From assembly GCF_021729155.1 (NCBI RefSeq), contig NZ_JAJQYA010000006.1, positions 109,486-173,485 on the forward strand: 64,000 nt of DNA, read 5' to 3'. The position numbers and the translations under genes are program-made. This DNA comes from Membranihabitans marinus. GTDB taxonomy: Bacteria; Bacteroidota; Bacteroidia; Chitinophagales; Saprospiraceae. Below, piece by piece: positions 54,143 through 63,559 of this stretch (positions within the stretch are counted from its first letter, which is position 1; the number at the start of each line of letters is the position of its first letter). The notes under the pieces were generated by a model that saw only the letters and a program-made list of their open reading frames with translations, was not told the origin of the DNA and did no database searches.

Positions 54143-54820
54143 ATGAAGATACTCTTGATTGAAGATGAAGAAAAAGTAGTAAAGTCTTTAAGCAAGGGAT
54201 TGAGTGAAAACGGCTTTACTGTTGATTTTTCAACGAATGGAGAGGAAGGATTTTTCAAAACCCAAGAAAATGACTACCATTTAATTATTACCGATGTCAT
54301 TATGCCGGGAATGAATGGCGTTGATTTGGTGAAAAAGATAAGAGATCTTGATCTTAAGACCCCTATTCTTATGATAACGGCACTTGGAGAAATTGACGAT
54401 AAAATTATTGGATTGGAGTCAGGGGCAGATGATTATTTGGTTAAACCCTTTGAGTTTAGGGAGCTTTTGGCGCGGATAAGGGCTTTGATTCGTCGAAGTA
54501 ATGAATTGAAATCCAACAATGGAATCCTGCGATTTGAGGATTTGGAAGTTAATACCAGTACATTAGAAGTCAAAAGACTGGACAAAATAATAGATTTAAC
54601 GCCTAAAGAATTTGCGTTAATAGAATATTTTTTAAATAATACCGGTCGAGTTATTTCAAAAACGGAAATTGCCGAAAAAGTTTGGGATATAAATTTTGAA
54701 ACAAATACCAATGTAATCGAAGTCTATGTATCTTACCTCCGAAATAAAATAGACAAACCATTCCCATCTCGATTAATTCATACTGTTTTTGGATCGGGAT
54801 ATATATTGAAAAAAGAATAA
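54143..54820 (+). CDS. OmpR-family response regulator
   Basis: 225 residues. The receiver domain has the acidic pocket (IEDEE), phospho-acceptor Asp51 (IITDVIMPGMNG), Thr79 and Lys101 (LVKPFEF). The C-terminus is a winged helix: LEVKRLDKIIDLTPKEFALIEYFLNNTGRVISKTEIAEKVWDINFETNTNVIEVYVSYLRNKIDKPFPSRLIHTVFGSGYIL. It is followed by its kinase gene after 59 bp. The haloperoxidase-like lipoprotein genes on both sides are the natural targets. Confidence 0.95.
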   Translation: MKILLIEDEEKVVKSLSKGLSENGFTVDFSTNGEEGFFKTQENDYHLIITDVIMPGMNGVDLVKKIRDLDLKTPILMITALGEIDDKIIGLESGADDYLVKPFEFRELLARIRALIRRSNELKSNNGILRFEDLEVNTSTLEVKRLDKIIDLTPKEFALIEYFLNNTGRVISKTEIAEKVWDINFETNTNVIEVYVSYLRNKIDKPFPSRLIHTVFGSGYILKKE

Positions 54821-54879
54821 TACTTTATGAAGTCATGTAGTATTGAGAAGGTCATACATTCAATTTAAAGGACGAACCG

Positions 54880-56262
54880 ATGCAGATTCGCACAAAGATT
54901 ACCCTTCAATTTATCGGAATCGTAGCAGTAATACTCGTTATTGCTATGGCTTATATCCATTTTCAGTTTAAGACCTCTCTTCAAAAAGAATTTTATAATA
55001 ATTTGGAATCCAAGGCATTGATGATGGGTGAAATGATAGTCGGTAAAACGGTAATCGCCAAACCACTAGAAGGATCACACAAGGATGTAATAGATGGTTT
55101 TTCTGATATTTACAAAGAAAATATTTCGATTTTTGATACTGAGGGAAACCGTATCTATTCATTTAAACATTCATTATTACCTCTGCCACCAGATATTATT
55201 TCAAAAGTTTTGGAAACGAATAATCATAAGTTTAAAATGGGTGACCTCAATGCTATAGGGGTAAAATATTTAAATCAAAAAGGTCTGACATATATAGTAG
55301 TAGCCGAAGCTGCATTTAGTTCAACCCACTTAAAACGATTGACTTATATTCTGAATTGGGTCTTTTTTCTATCTGTTATCCTCGTCGCATTTGGGGGTTG
55401 GTTCTTATCCCACCAAGCCCTACTTCCCCTCATCGGAGTGATGAATCAAGTAGACAAAATTTTACCGACCAACTTAGGCAGAAGATTGTCCACTCCCAGT
55501 CAAAAAGATGAATTGTCGCGACTGGTATTGACCTTTAATCAAATGCTAGATCGAATTCAAAATGCTTTTAATTCTCAAAAGATGTTTCTGTCGAATATCT
55601 CCCATGAATTAAAAAACCCTCTTCACGTGATTATCTCCCAAATCGAAATAGTATTGGATAAGGAGAGAAATAGTGAAGAATACAAGGAAGTATTGTCTTC
55701 TGTATTGACCGATACTCGAGAACTCAATGAAATGGCAACGAAACTAATGCAATTGGCGCGGATAAATTCCGATGGATCCTCGGTAAAATTTGCCCTTTGT
55801 AGAATCGATGAGATACTTTGGCAATCCAAAATTTTATTAATCAAACACCATCCGGAATACACCATCAAACTCAACATTATAAGCCTACCGGAGAAAGAGG
55901 CTAATTTAAATATTCAAGGCAATGAACATTTATTGAAAATTGCCCTTTTAAATTTAATGGATAATGGTTGTAAGTACAGTCCGGACAAAACGGTGCAAGT
56001 TAAGATCACCTATGAATTGGATTTGGGCTTTGAGATTACCATAAATGACAACGGACCTGGAATAGCAGAAAAGGATCTTCCTTTTATTAAGGATGCATTT
56101 TATCGGGGGAATCGCCATACTGAGGTGAAAGGATCTGGAATTGGATTGGCATTGGCAGACAGTATTTTTAAACTGCACTCTGTTATTATGTCGATAGAGT
56201 CCAGTTCTGAACAGGGAACATGTATCCGATTGCGATTTCCGTTTACTAAAAAAGTTAAATAA
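54880..56262 (+). CDS. Membrane sensor histidine kinase
   Basis: 460 residues. Two membrane helices (ITLQFIGIVAVILVIAMAYIHF and LTYILNWVFFLSVILVAFGGWFLS) enclose a periplasmic sensor of about 120 residues, followed by a HAMP domain (ALLPLIGVMNQVDKILPTNLGRRL). The H-box is FLSNISHELKNP (His242). N-box MDNGCKYSP, G1 NDNGPGI and G2 GSGIGLALADSI are intact. The layout resembles CusS/heavy-metal kinases. It lies 9 bp before haloperoxidase-like gene 2 and after the response regulator, likely one operon. Confidence 0.95.
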   Translation: MQIRTKITLQFIGIVAVILVIAMAYIHFQFKTSLQKEFYNNLESKALMMGEMIVGKTVIAKPLEGSHKDVIDGFSDIYKENISIFDTEGNRIYSFKHSLLPLPPDIISKVLETNNHKFKMGDLNAIGVKYLNQKGLTYIVVAEAAFSSTHLKRLTYILNWVFFLSVILVAFGGWFLSHQALLPLIGVMNQVDKILPTNLGRRLSTPSQKDELSRLVLTFNQMLDRIQNAFNSQKMFLSNISHELKNPLHVIISQIEIVLDKERNSEEYKEVLSSVLTDTRELNEMATKLMQLARINSDGSSVKFALCRIDEILWQSKILLIKHHPEYTIKLNIISLPEKEANLNIQGNEHLLKIALLNLMDNGCKYSPDKTVQVKITYELDLGFEITINDNGPGIAEKDLPFIKDAFYRGNRHTEVKGSGIGLALADSIFKLHSVIMSIESSSEQGTCIRLRFPFTKKVK

Positions 56263-56271
56263 AACTTCTAT

Positions 56272-57612
56272 ATGACAAAAAGGGTAAAGTCCTTTACGAT
56301 GTATTTATTTTTATTGATTGTGATGTCATGTCAGAATCAATCTCTCTGTGATTTGAAGAAAAGTGACCCGATTTCCCAGCTTGTAGTTGATTGGTACCGA
56401 CATATGCTTTTGTCAGAGATTCATACCGAAGGTTATCGAGCACCAGTAGCTGCACGTGCTTTTGCTTACATTGGATTGGCTGGTTACGAAACGATTCGTC
56501 CCAATCTACCTGCTGACTATATTTCTTTTGGAGAGGAAATGGCTGGCCTTGAATTGCCAGTTATCGATTCTATTGATTATTACCACGAAGGCATTGCTCT
56601 CAACAGTTGTTTTGCTTACCTCGAGTTTTTTTTCTACAATTCAAATCGACCGGCTTTGAAGATGGCCAAGAAAAAACTGGAGGAATCTTGGGACGAATTT
56701 TGGGCGAAATCCATGGCGCCTAACACTTTGAAGTATTCAAAAAAAATGGGGCGTAAAATAGCTGAAGCCATATGTCAATGGTCTGCTACCGATGAATATG
56801 GCCACCTAAGTCAATTGCATAATTACGATCGAGACTATATTCCCCCCTCAGGGAAGGGAAAATGGCAACCCTCAATAAATTTTCCCATGCCGCCTATGCT
56901 TCCTTCATGGGGCAAAGTACGCACCTTTATGGTCGATGCAGATCAGTTCCCCGCCAGAGCTCTGCCACAATTTTCAGAGAATCCAGATTCCATTTATTTT
57001 AAACAAGCCATGGAATTATATGCCCTCGGCAATCCCCTTTCTCCAGAAAACAAATGGATAGCAGAGTATTGGCACGACGATCATCCCGGATTAACCATTA
57101 CACATCCCGGTCACTGGATATCCATTGCCTTGCAAACCATAGAAACCAGTCAAGCTTCATCAGATCTAGCCATAGAGACTATGCTCAAAGTGGGAATTGC
57201 TCTTTCAGATGCCTCGGTTACTTCGTGGAAATCTAAATACATATACAATCTCGAGCGGCCAGAAGTATTTATCAATCGCAATATTTCCAGTACGTGGAGA
57301 TCTCATTTGCCGGCACCATCCCATCCCTCTTATCCCTCTGGACATTCAACCTGTGGAGCAGCTGTAACTACCATATTAGATAAGCTTTATGGAGCAGAGT
57401 TTTACTTAACCGATAATAGCCATGTGGACAGGAGTGAATTAAAATTGGCTTCTCGCTCTTTTTCTTCTTTTAGAGAAATGTCATTAGAGAATTCTGTTTC
57501 CCGCATGCTTTTGGGAGTACACTATAGAATGGACTGCGAAGAAGGTCGCAGGATAGGACGATTGGTGGGTGAAGAAATATCCCAATTCGATTTGCAATCG
57601 AGTAAAGAATAA
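56272..57612 (+). CDS. Vanadium-dependent haloperoxidase-family lipoprotein 2
   Basis: 446 residues. Lipoprotein signal with lipid Cys20 (MYLFLLIVMSC). The active-site set is intact: K-x6-RP (KYIYNLERPEVFI), PSGH (YPSGHSTCGAAV), SR-x5-H-x3-D (SRMLLGVHYRMD). It is clearly paralogous to the protein at 52024-53415 (shared EGYRAPVAARAFAYIGLAGYETIRP / PGYRPTVSSRTMGYIGITAYEAIIP, WSATDEYGHL / WSTEDEFGHE, DYIPPSGKGKWQP / NYLPPSGTGLWQP). It is co-oriented with the two-component genes just upstream and probably co-transcribed. Substrate unknown. Confidence 0.85.
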   Translation: MTKRVKSFTMYLFLLIVMSCQNQSLCDLKKSDPISQLVVDWYRHMLLSEIHTEGYRAPVAARAFAYIGLAGYETIRPNLPADYISFGEEMAGLELPVIDSIDYYHEGIALNSCFAYLEFFFYNSNRPALKMAKKKLEESWDEFWAKSMAPNTLKYSKKMGRKIAEAICQWSATDEYGHLSQLHNYDRDYIPPSGKGKWQPSINFPMPPMLPSWGKVRTFMVDADQFPARALPQFSENPDSIYFKQAMELYALGNPLSPENKWIAEYWHDDHPGLTITHPGHWISIALQTIETSQASSDLAIETMLKVGIALSDASVTSWKSKYIYNLERPEVFINRNISSTWRSHLPAPSHPSYPSGHSTCGAAVTTILDKLYGAEFYLTDNSHVDRSELKLASRSFSSFREMSLENSVSRMLLGVHYRMDCEEGRRIGRLVGEEISQFDLQSSKE

Positions 57613-57733
57613 TTTGTCCAATTTAGTCGGTTAGGAGAAAACGAGATAAAAATCTGTAATTTTAATCGATGATAGTGTTTCAATGAAATCAAATAAATTC
57701 GTATAAGTCTTGAATTCCAGTAGTCAATACCTT

Positions 57734-58576
57734 ATGCAAGATCTGGTAAACAATCCATTCATGAATTATCAAACCTTTCAACCACATATAGATTTACAAT
57801 CACTGGTAAGTTGTTATTGGACCTTGGAAGTTCCTGCTCAACCCGATGCGCAAAGACAGCGGATTATACCAGACGGTTGTATTGAAATGGCATTTATTCT
57901 GGGAGACGACATCAAACGATATACTTCCCAAGATGAATTTATCATACAACCTCGAGCAATGGTTCTCGGACAAACTATGGAGCCCTTTTACATCGAACCA
58001 ACGGGATACGTTAATACCTTCGCCATTCGATTTCATCCCTATGGTTTTGCAAACTTGGTTTCGGTTCCGATAAAAAATTTAGCCAATAAAGAGACTCCAA
58101 TATCAGAGCTTTTCGATCAAAATGTAGCTATAGAATTAGAGCAAAAAATAATTGAGGCAAACGATAATAGTGAACGAATAGGAATTATAGAAAATTTTCT
58201 TTTTAATACTTTGAATGATAAGACCACAATTGATACTATCGTAAAAACCACCGTTGATACCCTTTTGTTGACCAATGGAAGTACATCAATCAGCAATATT
58301 CTCAAAGACAATACATCCCAACGCAGACAGTTGGAAAGGAAATTTGTAAAACAAATTGGCGTGAGTCCCAAGCAGTTAAGTAAAGTAATCCGATTGCAAG
58401 CTGCTTTAAAAATGTTGCTGAACCATAAGGCGGAAAACCTGACCGACATTGCATATGAAAACGAATACTTCGACCAAGCCCATTTTATAAAAGACTTTAA
58501 GGAGTTTACAGGAATTAATCCCAAAGCTTTTTTAGGGAACGAAAACATGGCGCTCTCTAGCCTTTTCTACAAATAG
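57734..58576 (+). CDS. AraC-family transcriptional regulator
   Basis: About 280 residues from ATG 57734 (MQDLVNNPFMNYQ); a TTG eight codons upstream is less likely. The N-terminal domain is of the DUF6597 type (FQPHIDLQSLVSCYWTLEVPAQPDAQRQRIIPDGCIEMAFILGDDI, FAIRFHPYGFANLVSVPI). The C-terminus has the AraC helix-turn-helix pair: TSQRRQLERKFVKQIGVSPKQLSKVIRLQAALKMLLNHKAENLTDIAYENEYFDQAHFIKDFKEFTGINPKAFL. It precedes the VOC lipoprotein gene by 75 bp and may regulate it. Target and effector unknown. Confidence 0.9.
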   Translation: MQDLVNNPFMNYQTFQPHIDLQSLVSCYWTLEVPAQPDAQRQRIIPDGCIEMAFILGDDIKRYTSQDEFIIQPRAMVLGQTMEPFYIEPTGYVNTFAIRFHPYGFANLVSVPIKNLANKETPISELFDQNVAIELEQKIIEANDNSERIGIIENFLFNTLNDKTTIDTIVKTTVDTLLLTNGSTSISNILKDNTSQRRQLERKFVKQIGVSPKQLSKVIRLQAALKMLLNHKAENLTDIAYENEYFDQAHFIKDFKEFTGINPKAFLGNENMALSSLFYK

Positions 58577-58651
58577 TTTAATTGTCGCATTTTTACAATT
58601 TTTGTCGCCGTTAGACATTTAGTTTTGTCTTGTCACCAAGAACAATACAAA

Positions 58652-59140
58652 ATGAAATCAATCCTAGTTTTTGTAGCCTTAATCATTTCATATAGCATAA
58701 TTGCCTGTAACAATGGGAATAATGCCAAAGCTGTCGACATTAATTCTAACATAAATCAAAATACAAAGGAAATGAAAAGTCATCTTTCAATTTTTGAAAT
58801 TCCGGCTACCGAGATTTCTCGAGCCGTAAATTTTTATCAAGCCATATTGGATATTAACATTGAACAAATGGAAATGCCAGGAATGGAAATGGGTATCTTC
58901 CCCTACGAAGACCAAATGGTCACAGGAGTTATCATCAAGGGTGAAGATTACTTACCCTCAGCGCATGGAGTAACCATCTATCTTAACGCCGGAGATAATC
59001 TTCAAGTCATTCTGGACAAAGTCGAAAAAAATGGAGGAAAAATTATCCTTCCCAAAACAGCTCACGCAGACGAAAGTGGATTTTTTGCATTGTTTTTAGA
59101 TAGTGAAGGCAATAGGCTGGGACTCCATTCCCCGAATTAG
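58652..59140 (+). CDS. VOC-superfamily lipoprotein
   Basis: 162 residues from ATG 58652; the nine codons of frame before it lack a good start. Lipoprotein-like signal MKSILVFVALIISYSIIAC, then a linker, then a glyoxalase/bleomycin-resistance fold: HLSIFEIPATEISRAVNFYQAILDINIE, MGIFPYEDQMVTGVII, VTIYLNAGDNLQVILDKVEKNGGKIILPKTAH, GFFALFLDSEGNRLGLHSPN. Most members of this type are cytoplasmic, so the lipid-anchor signal is unusual. Metal-site residues include the first His and the final Glu/His positions. Substrate unknown. A terminator follows. Confidence 0.85.
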   Translation: MKSILVFVALIISYSIIACNNGNNAKAVDINSNINQNTKEMKSHLSIFEIPATEISRAVNFYQAILDINIEQMEMPGMEMGIFPYEDQMVTGVIIKGEDYLPSAHGVTIYLNAGDNLQVILDKVEKNGGKIILPKTAHADESGFFALFLDSEGNRLGLHSPN

Positions 59141-59168
59141 CGGGAAGGACAATGGGACAATAATATAT

Positions 59169-59216
59169 AAACACAATAGTGGTTTCATCTTCAGTTCGAA
59201 TTGCTATTGTGTTTTA
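59169..59216 (+). terminator. Intrinsic terminator after the VOC gene
   Basis: AAACACAATAG (59169-59179) pairs perfectly with CTATTGTGTTT (59204-59214) around a 24-nt loop, followed by TATTTATCC. It begins 29 bp after the VOC stop. The loop is long, so it may fold further. Confidence 0.55.
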
Positions 59217-59391
59217 TTTATCCATTTGAATATGATTTCTATGGACGATGTTTTTAGTATGTTAACCCAAGACTTGATCTAGGATTGGCCGAGGAATACC
59301 TAACACATAAAGACTCGGGGAAAATAAAATTTCCTTCCATAAATTGTTTATTTCGAAAACTACTGAAATATTATTGTATTTTAGCATAATT

Positions 59392-62300
59392 ATGTATGCT
59401 GGCTATCCCAAAAAGTCAATCCTCTACCCATATTATTTCACGGTGATTCTACTCCTTGTAAGAACTGTTACCGGCTTCGGTCAGGTTGGAGTTAATTTGC
59501 CAGAGATTCACCCTTCCTATATTACTGATTATTCGGGACAGAATAATTTATTTGCCAATAATTGCTTTGAAAATGTTGTCCAAGATGATCTGGGCCGACT
59601 ATGGATGAGTTCCTGTGGTAACCTCACCATCATCAATTCTCTGGGATTGACTTATTTTGATGGGTATCAATATTCTCCACTTAGTGTTAAGCAAAAATTG
59701 TCCACTTTCTCAAGGTATCAAATTGCAGGATTGAATTTAAATGGAGAATTATATGGTGCAATCGAAAAATCTAATCGAATCTTTAAATTGGATACTGATG
59801 AATTAGAAATGGAAGAGGAATCTATACCCTGCTTGCCTACTGAAAAATTAACCATAAAAAATATTGTAGAATACCAACCATCGAAATACTATATTATTTC
59901 TCATGATATGGAAAGTGATTCACTCATCTTGATTTCAAAAAATGAAGAAGAGTATTCTCCTATGATTAAAGTAGCCTATCCCCAAGGAATAAAAGGTATG
60001 AAGTGGGGCACTCCATTAACCATAGATAATGATGAAATTTGGTTTATGAGTACTGCTCTGCCTTTATTGAAGTACGATATCACCACGGGGAAATTAAAAA
60101 CCTATACCGAGGATGATTTTAATCGGGACCTTCAGCCAGATTTTGTTATTAACAAACTTCAAACAAAACCCGTTCTTCTTTCGTCGAAGATGAAGAACTT
60201 GTATCTGTATTTACCGGATTATTATGGCAATCAGTTTTTTGTCTACCAAAAATCTAATGATAAATTTCAGTCCATGTCAGAACAATTCCCAGTGGAATGG
60301 ACTCCTGCTGGACTCTTTCAAGACAAGGCCAATAATATCTGTTTTCTGTTTCGCGATGAAGGGAGAAACTACCGAGCCATTCTCGAAGATACACTCGGTA
60401 GGAAATACGATTATTCTCCTGTGTTTAATGGACTGCAAACCATTAATCAAATTGAGAGTAAGAATTTTTTTGATGATTTGTTTGTTGTCGGGACAGAAGG
60501 ACTGAAACACATAACGGTAAATTCTATGGCAGGCATCCAAAATGCATTGACCGGTGAATATATTAGTTCTATGGTGGAGGTAGATGATTCGACCCTACTC
60601 GTCAATACCATCGGAGGTGGATGGAAAAAGTTAAATACTCAGTCCTTGATTGACATTCCTTTTCAAGGCCCTAAATGCGGAATTACATCTAGTGCATTTG
60701 ATCCGGGGATGAAACAACAAATTCACAAAGATGGGCAGGGAAATCTCTGGTTTTTTTCCAATTCAGAATTCATTTCCTATAATCCGAGGTCAAATACCTG
60801 TACATCCTTTTCGTTGGGAAGAAAGTTTAATCTATTTGAATATTTAAATGATTCTGTCGCTGTTTTGGGAAGTAATTTTGATTTGCAGATGTATAATGTA
60901 AAGCAAAAAAAATTCCTTCCTTTTCAACGCGGCATGAATATGAAATTGCCCGGTAGGTTAAGAGATTTGCTTCTCGACCAGAATGGAATCCTGTGGATTC
61001 CAACCAATAATGGTTTGTTGAATTACAATCCGGATGATAATGTTTTCACTACGGTGTACGGAGAAAGTCATGTAAGATTTACCAGTATCTGTGAAATGAA
61101 GGATGGGAAAATCTGGTTGGGTACTTACTTTCAAGGCATATGGATTTATGATTCAGAAACTGGGCATTTTAATAAAATACAAAATAAAGATGGTTTATCA
61201 AATAATGCTGTGATGAGTCTTATCTCAGACCATGATGGATATGTTTGGGCAGGAACTGAGTACGGAATCAATGTATTGTCTCCAGAGGGAGAGGTATTGG
61301 GGGAATTACATATTGAAGATGGATTGAGTTATGAGGTTTTTGAACGTTTTGATCCCTATAAAGATCAAAATGGTCGACTTTACTTTGGAAGTATCAACGG
61401 GATAAATATTTTCCATCCACAAGTGATTCGAAAAAATCTATTGAATAAGCAAAAACTAAATATTTACCTCACCGAGGTTTCTTATTATAATAATGGACAA
61501 GATACCACCCTATATAGAGGTTTGACTAAACTTGAAAAATTATCACTTCCAGCCCAACGAAGGTACCTCAACCTCAAATTTGCAATATCTAGTTATATAG
61601 ATCCTTCGAAGAACCAATACTACTATCAACTTAAGGGATTGGACGATGAATGGAGATCGCTGGGTAGCCAGAGAGAACTCAATCTCAATCATTTACCTGC
61701 TGGAGATTTTACCTTATTAATACGGGGAGAGAATTTGAAACACCATGTATCCACACTTCCTATTCAACTATCCATTTATGCCGCAGAATATTTTTACCGG
61801 GAATGGTGGTTTTACTTAGTCATCTTTGCTACATTGGTCATTGTAGCCTTGTGGTGGATTAGAAATTTACGACGGCAAAAAGGAATGTTGGAAAGTGAAG
61901 TTCATCGGAGAACCAAACAAATCAGGAAGGACAAAGAGACCATCGAAAAACAAGCCCAAGAATTACAAGAACTCGATCAACTCAAAACGCGTTTTTTCAA
62001 TAATATTTCTCATGAATTGCGTACCCCTCTGACATTAATTACCGCGCCTGTGGAAAAAGCCCTCGTTCAACCTCCCAAAGAGGGGGACAACATTCGAGTT
62101 TTACTGCAAAGCATTTATCAAAATTCAAAAAGATTGCTAACTCAGATCAATGGGTATCTAGAATTGTCAAAATTGGATGTCGGTATAAGCAAGGCGGTGA
62201 ATGCCTCAGTTGATTTTCATCAATTTATGAAAATCGTCATTGAATCATTTATTCCGGCGGCAAAATCAAAAAATATCAATATTGAAACCCATTTTGAAAC

Positions 62301-63540
62301 TGAGGAATCATTGGTCATCGATACGGATAAGGAGAAGTTGGAAACTATTGTAGTCAATATTTTAATTAATGCCATTAAATTTAGTCAAGCTGGAGGAAAC
62401 ATATATGTGAAGGTTCGGGTCAGTGATTATAATGATGAAATTCGAGGGGCGGAGGACAATATGGTCAATGGGATTTTGACCATTGAAGTAGGAGATGAAG
62501 GTCCGGGAATAGAAGCAGAAATCTTGCCTTTTATTTTCGATAGGTATTATCAAGGAGGAGATCAAAGACACAAAGGGTCGGGAATGGGATTGGCGATATC
62601 CAAAGAATTGACAGAATTGCTCAACGGGACAATATCTGTGCAAAGCAATCTAGGAAAGGGCAGTACTTTTCTGGTCAGTATTCCAGTTCAAAAGAGAAAT
62701 ACCCTAGCTAAGTCTCAACAGGTTATGTTAGTTGAGCCGAGTCTTCCGAAGATAATCCGATCTAATGGGAGTACTAGAATTAAGAAATTCCTCCTCATCG
62801 TGGAGGATGATACAGAAATACAGCAACTACTAAAAACCATATTGGCTGAGGATTACAACTTGATTTGCGCCAAACATGGAAAGGATGCTTGGGATCTGAT
62901 GAAGGACAATCCTGGTGAATCCCTAAAGATTGACGCTATCATTTGTGATTTGATGATGCCGGTAATGGATGGTATGACTCTGCTTAAAAAAGTGAAGGAA
63001 GATAAATACTGGAAGAATTGTCCCATTATTGTTCTTTCGGCAAAAGCTGAAGAAGAGGGTAAACTCGAAGTATTACAATTGGGGATTGACGACTATTTGA
63101 TCAAACCCTTTTCTCCTCGGGAATTGACCATTCGTATAGAGAATATGATAACCAACAATGAAAGTAGACAAAACTTTCAGAACAGTGTGAAAGGTATGGT
63201 TTTCGAGGATTTGGAAATGGAAGAAGAGGCTTGGCTTCAAAACATTCAAAACATAATCTTAAATGCTTTGAAAAAGAACATTGAGTGCACTGTTCAGTAT
63301 GTTTCACAGCAGATAAACCTAAGTGAACGTCAATTGAATCGCCGTTTAAAAAGCCTTAGCGGTCTCTCTCCCAATCAATACATTCGAGAAGTCAAACTTT
63401 TGAATGCACGCCATTTGTTGGAACACAAATCTTTGGGTACGGTTGCGGAGGTGGCCTACGCTTCGGGATTTAATTCTCCGAGTTATTTTTCTAAGATATA
63501 TTATGATCGATTTGGACAAAAACCGGGAGGATATTTTTAA
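59392..63540 (+). CDS. Hybrid two-component system regulator (SusR type)
   Basis: About 1382 residues from ATG 59392 (MYAGYPKKSILYP, then signal-like ILLLVRTVTGFGQ); the TTG at 59344 is less likely. A periplasmic two-component propeller with Reg_prop repeats (QDDLGRLWMSSC, DQNGILWIPTNNGLLNY, MKDGKIWLGTYFQGIWIY, SDHDGYVWAGTEYGINVL) leads into a Y_Y_Y domain and a membrane helix near 804-825 (WWFYLVIFATLVIVALWWI). Then histidine kinase (His874, FNNISHELRTPLTL; GDEGPGI, GSGMGLAISKEL), receiver (Asp1186, CDLMMPVMDG) and a C-terminal AraC domain. It should bind a glycan fragment and activate a polysaccharide locus, but none lies within this window. Confidence 0.93.
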   Translation: MYAGYPKKSILYPYYFTVILLLVRTVTGFGQVGVNLPEIHPSYITDYSGQNNLFANNCFENVVQDDLGRLWMSSCGNLTIINSLGLTYFDGYQYSPLSVKQKLSTFSRYQIAGLNLNGELYGAIEKSNRIFKLDTDELEMEEESIPCLPTEKLTIKNIVEYQPSKYYIISHDMESDSLILISKNEEEYSPMIKVAYPQGIKGMKWGTPLTIDNDEIWFMSTALPLLKYDITTGKLKTYTEDDFNRDLQPDFVINKLQTKPVLLSSKMKNLYLYLPDYYGNQFFVYQKSNDKFQSMSEQFPVEWTPAGLFQDKANNICFLFRDEGRNYRAILEDTLGRKYDYSPVFNGLQTINQIESKNFFDDLFVVGTEGLKHITVNSMAGIQNALTGEYISSMVEVDDSTLLVNTIGGGWKKLNTQSLIDIPFQGPKCGITSSAFDPGMKQQIHKDGQGNLWFFSNSEFISYNPRSNTCTSFSLGRKFNLFEYLNDSVAVLGSNFDLQMYNVKQKKFLPFQRGMNMKLPGRLRDLLLDQNGILWIPTNNGLLNYNPDDNVFTTVYGESHVRFTSICEMKDGKIWLGTYFQGIWIYDSETGHFNKIQNKDGLSNNAVMSLISDHDGYVWAGTEYGINVLSPEGEVLGELHIEDGLSYEVFERFDPYKDQNGRLYFGSINGINIFHPQVIRKNLLNKQKLNIYLTEVSYYNNGQDTTLYRGLTKLEKLSLPAQRRYLNLKFAISSYIDPSKNQYYYQLKGLDDEWRSLGSQRELNLNHLPAGDFTLLIRGENLKHHVSTLPIQLSIYAAEYFYREWWFYLVIFATLVIVALWWIRNLRRQKGMLESEVHRRTKQIRKDKETIEKQAQELQELDQLKTRFFNNISHELRTPLTLITAPVEKALVQPPKEGDNIRVLLQSIYQNSKRLLTQINGYLELSKLDVGISKAVNASVDFHQFMKIVIESFIPAAKSKNINIETHFETEESLVIDTDKEKLETIVVNILINAIKFSQAGGNIYVKVRVSDYNDEIRGAEDNMVNGILTIEVGDEGPGIEAEILPFIFDRYYQGGDQRHKGSGMGLAISKELTELLNGTISVQSNLGKGSTFLVSIPVQKRNTLAKSQQVMLVEPSLPKIIRSNGSTRIKKFLLIVEDDTEIQQLLKTILAEDYNLICAKHGKDAWDLMKDNPGESLKIDAIICDLMMPVMDGMTLLKKVKEDKYWKNCPIIVLSAKAEEEGKLEVLQLGIDDYLIKPFSPRELTIRIENMITNNESRQNFQNSVKGMVFEDLEMEEEAWLQNIQNIILNALKKNIECTVQYVSQQINLSERQLNRRLKSLSGLSPNQYIREVKLLNARHLLEHKSLGTVAEVAYASGFNSPSYFSKIYYDRFGQKPGGYF

Positions 63541-63559
63541 GCAGTAGTCTTGGATTAAT

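Noticed and set aside
52024..57612. A prophage or defence island around the two-component system
   Set aside because: All genes have ordinary envelope or regulatory functions, and no integrase, phage or nuclease gene was seen.
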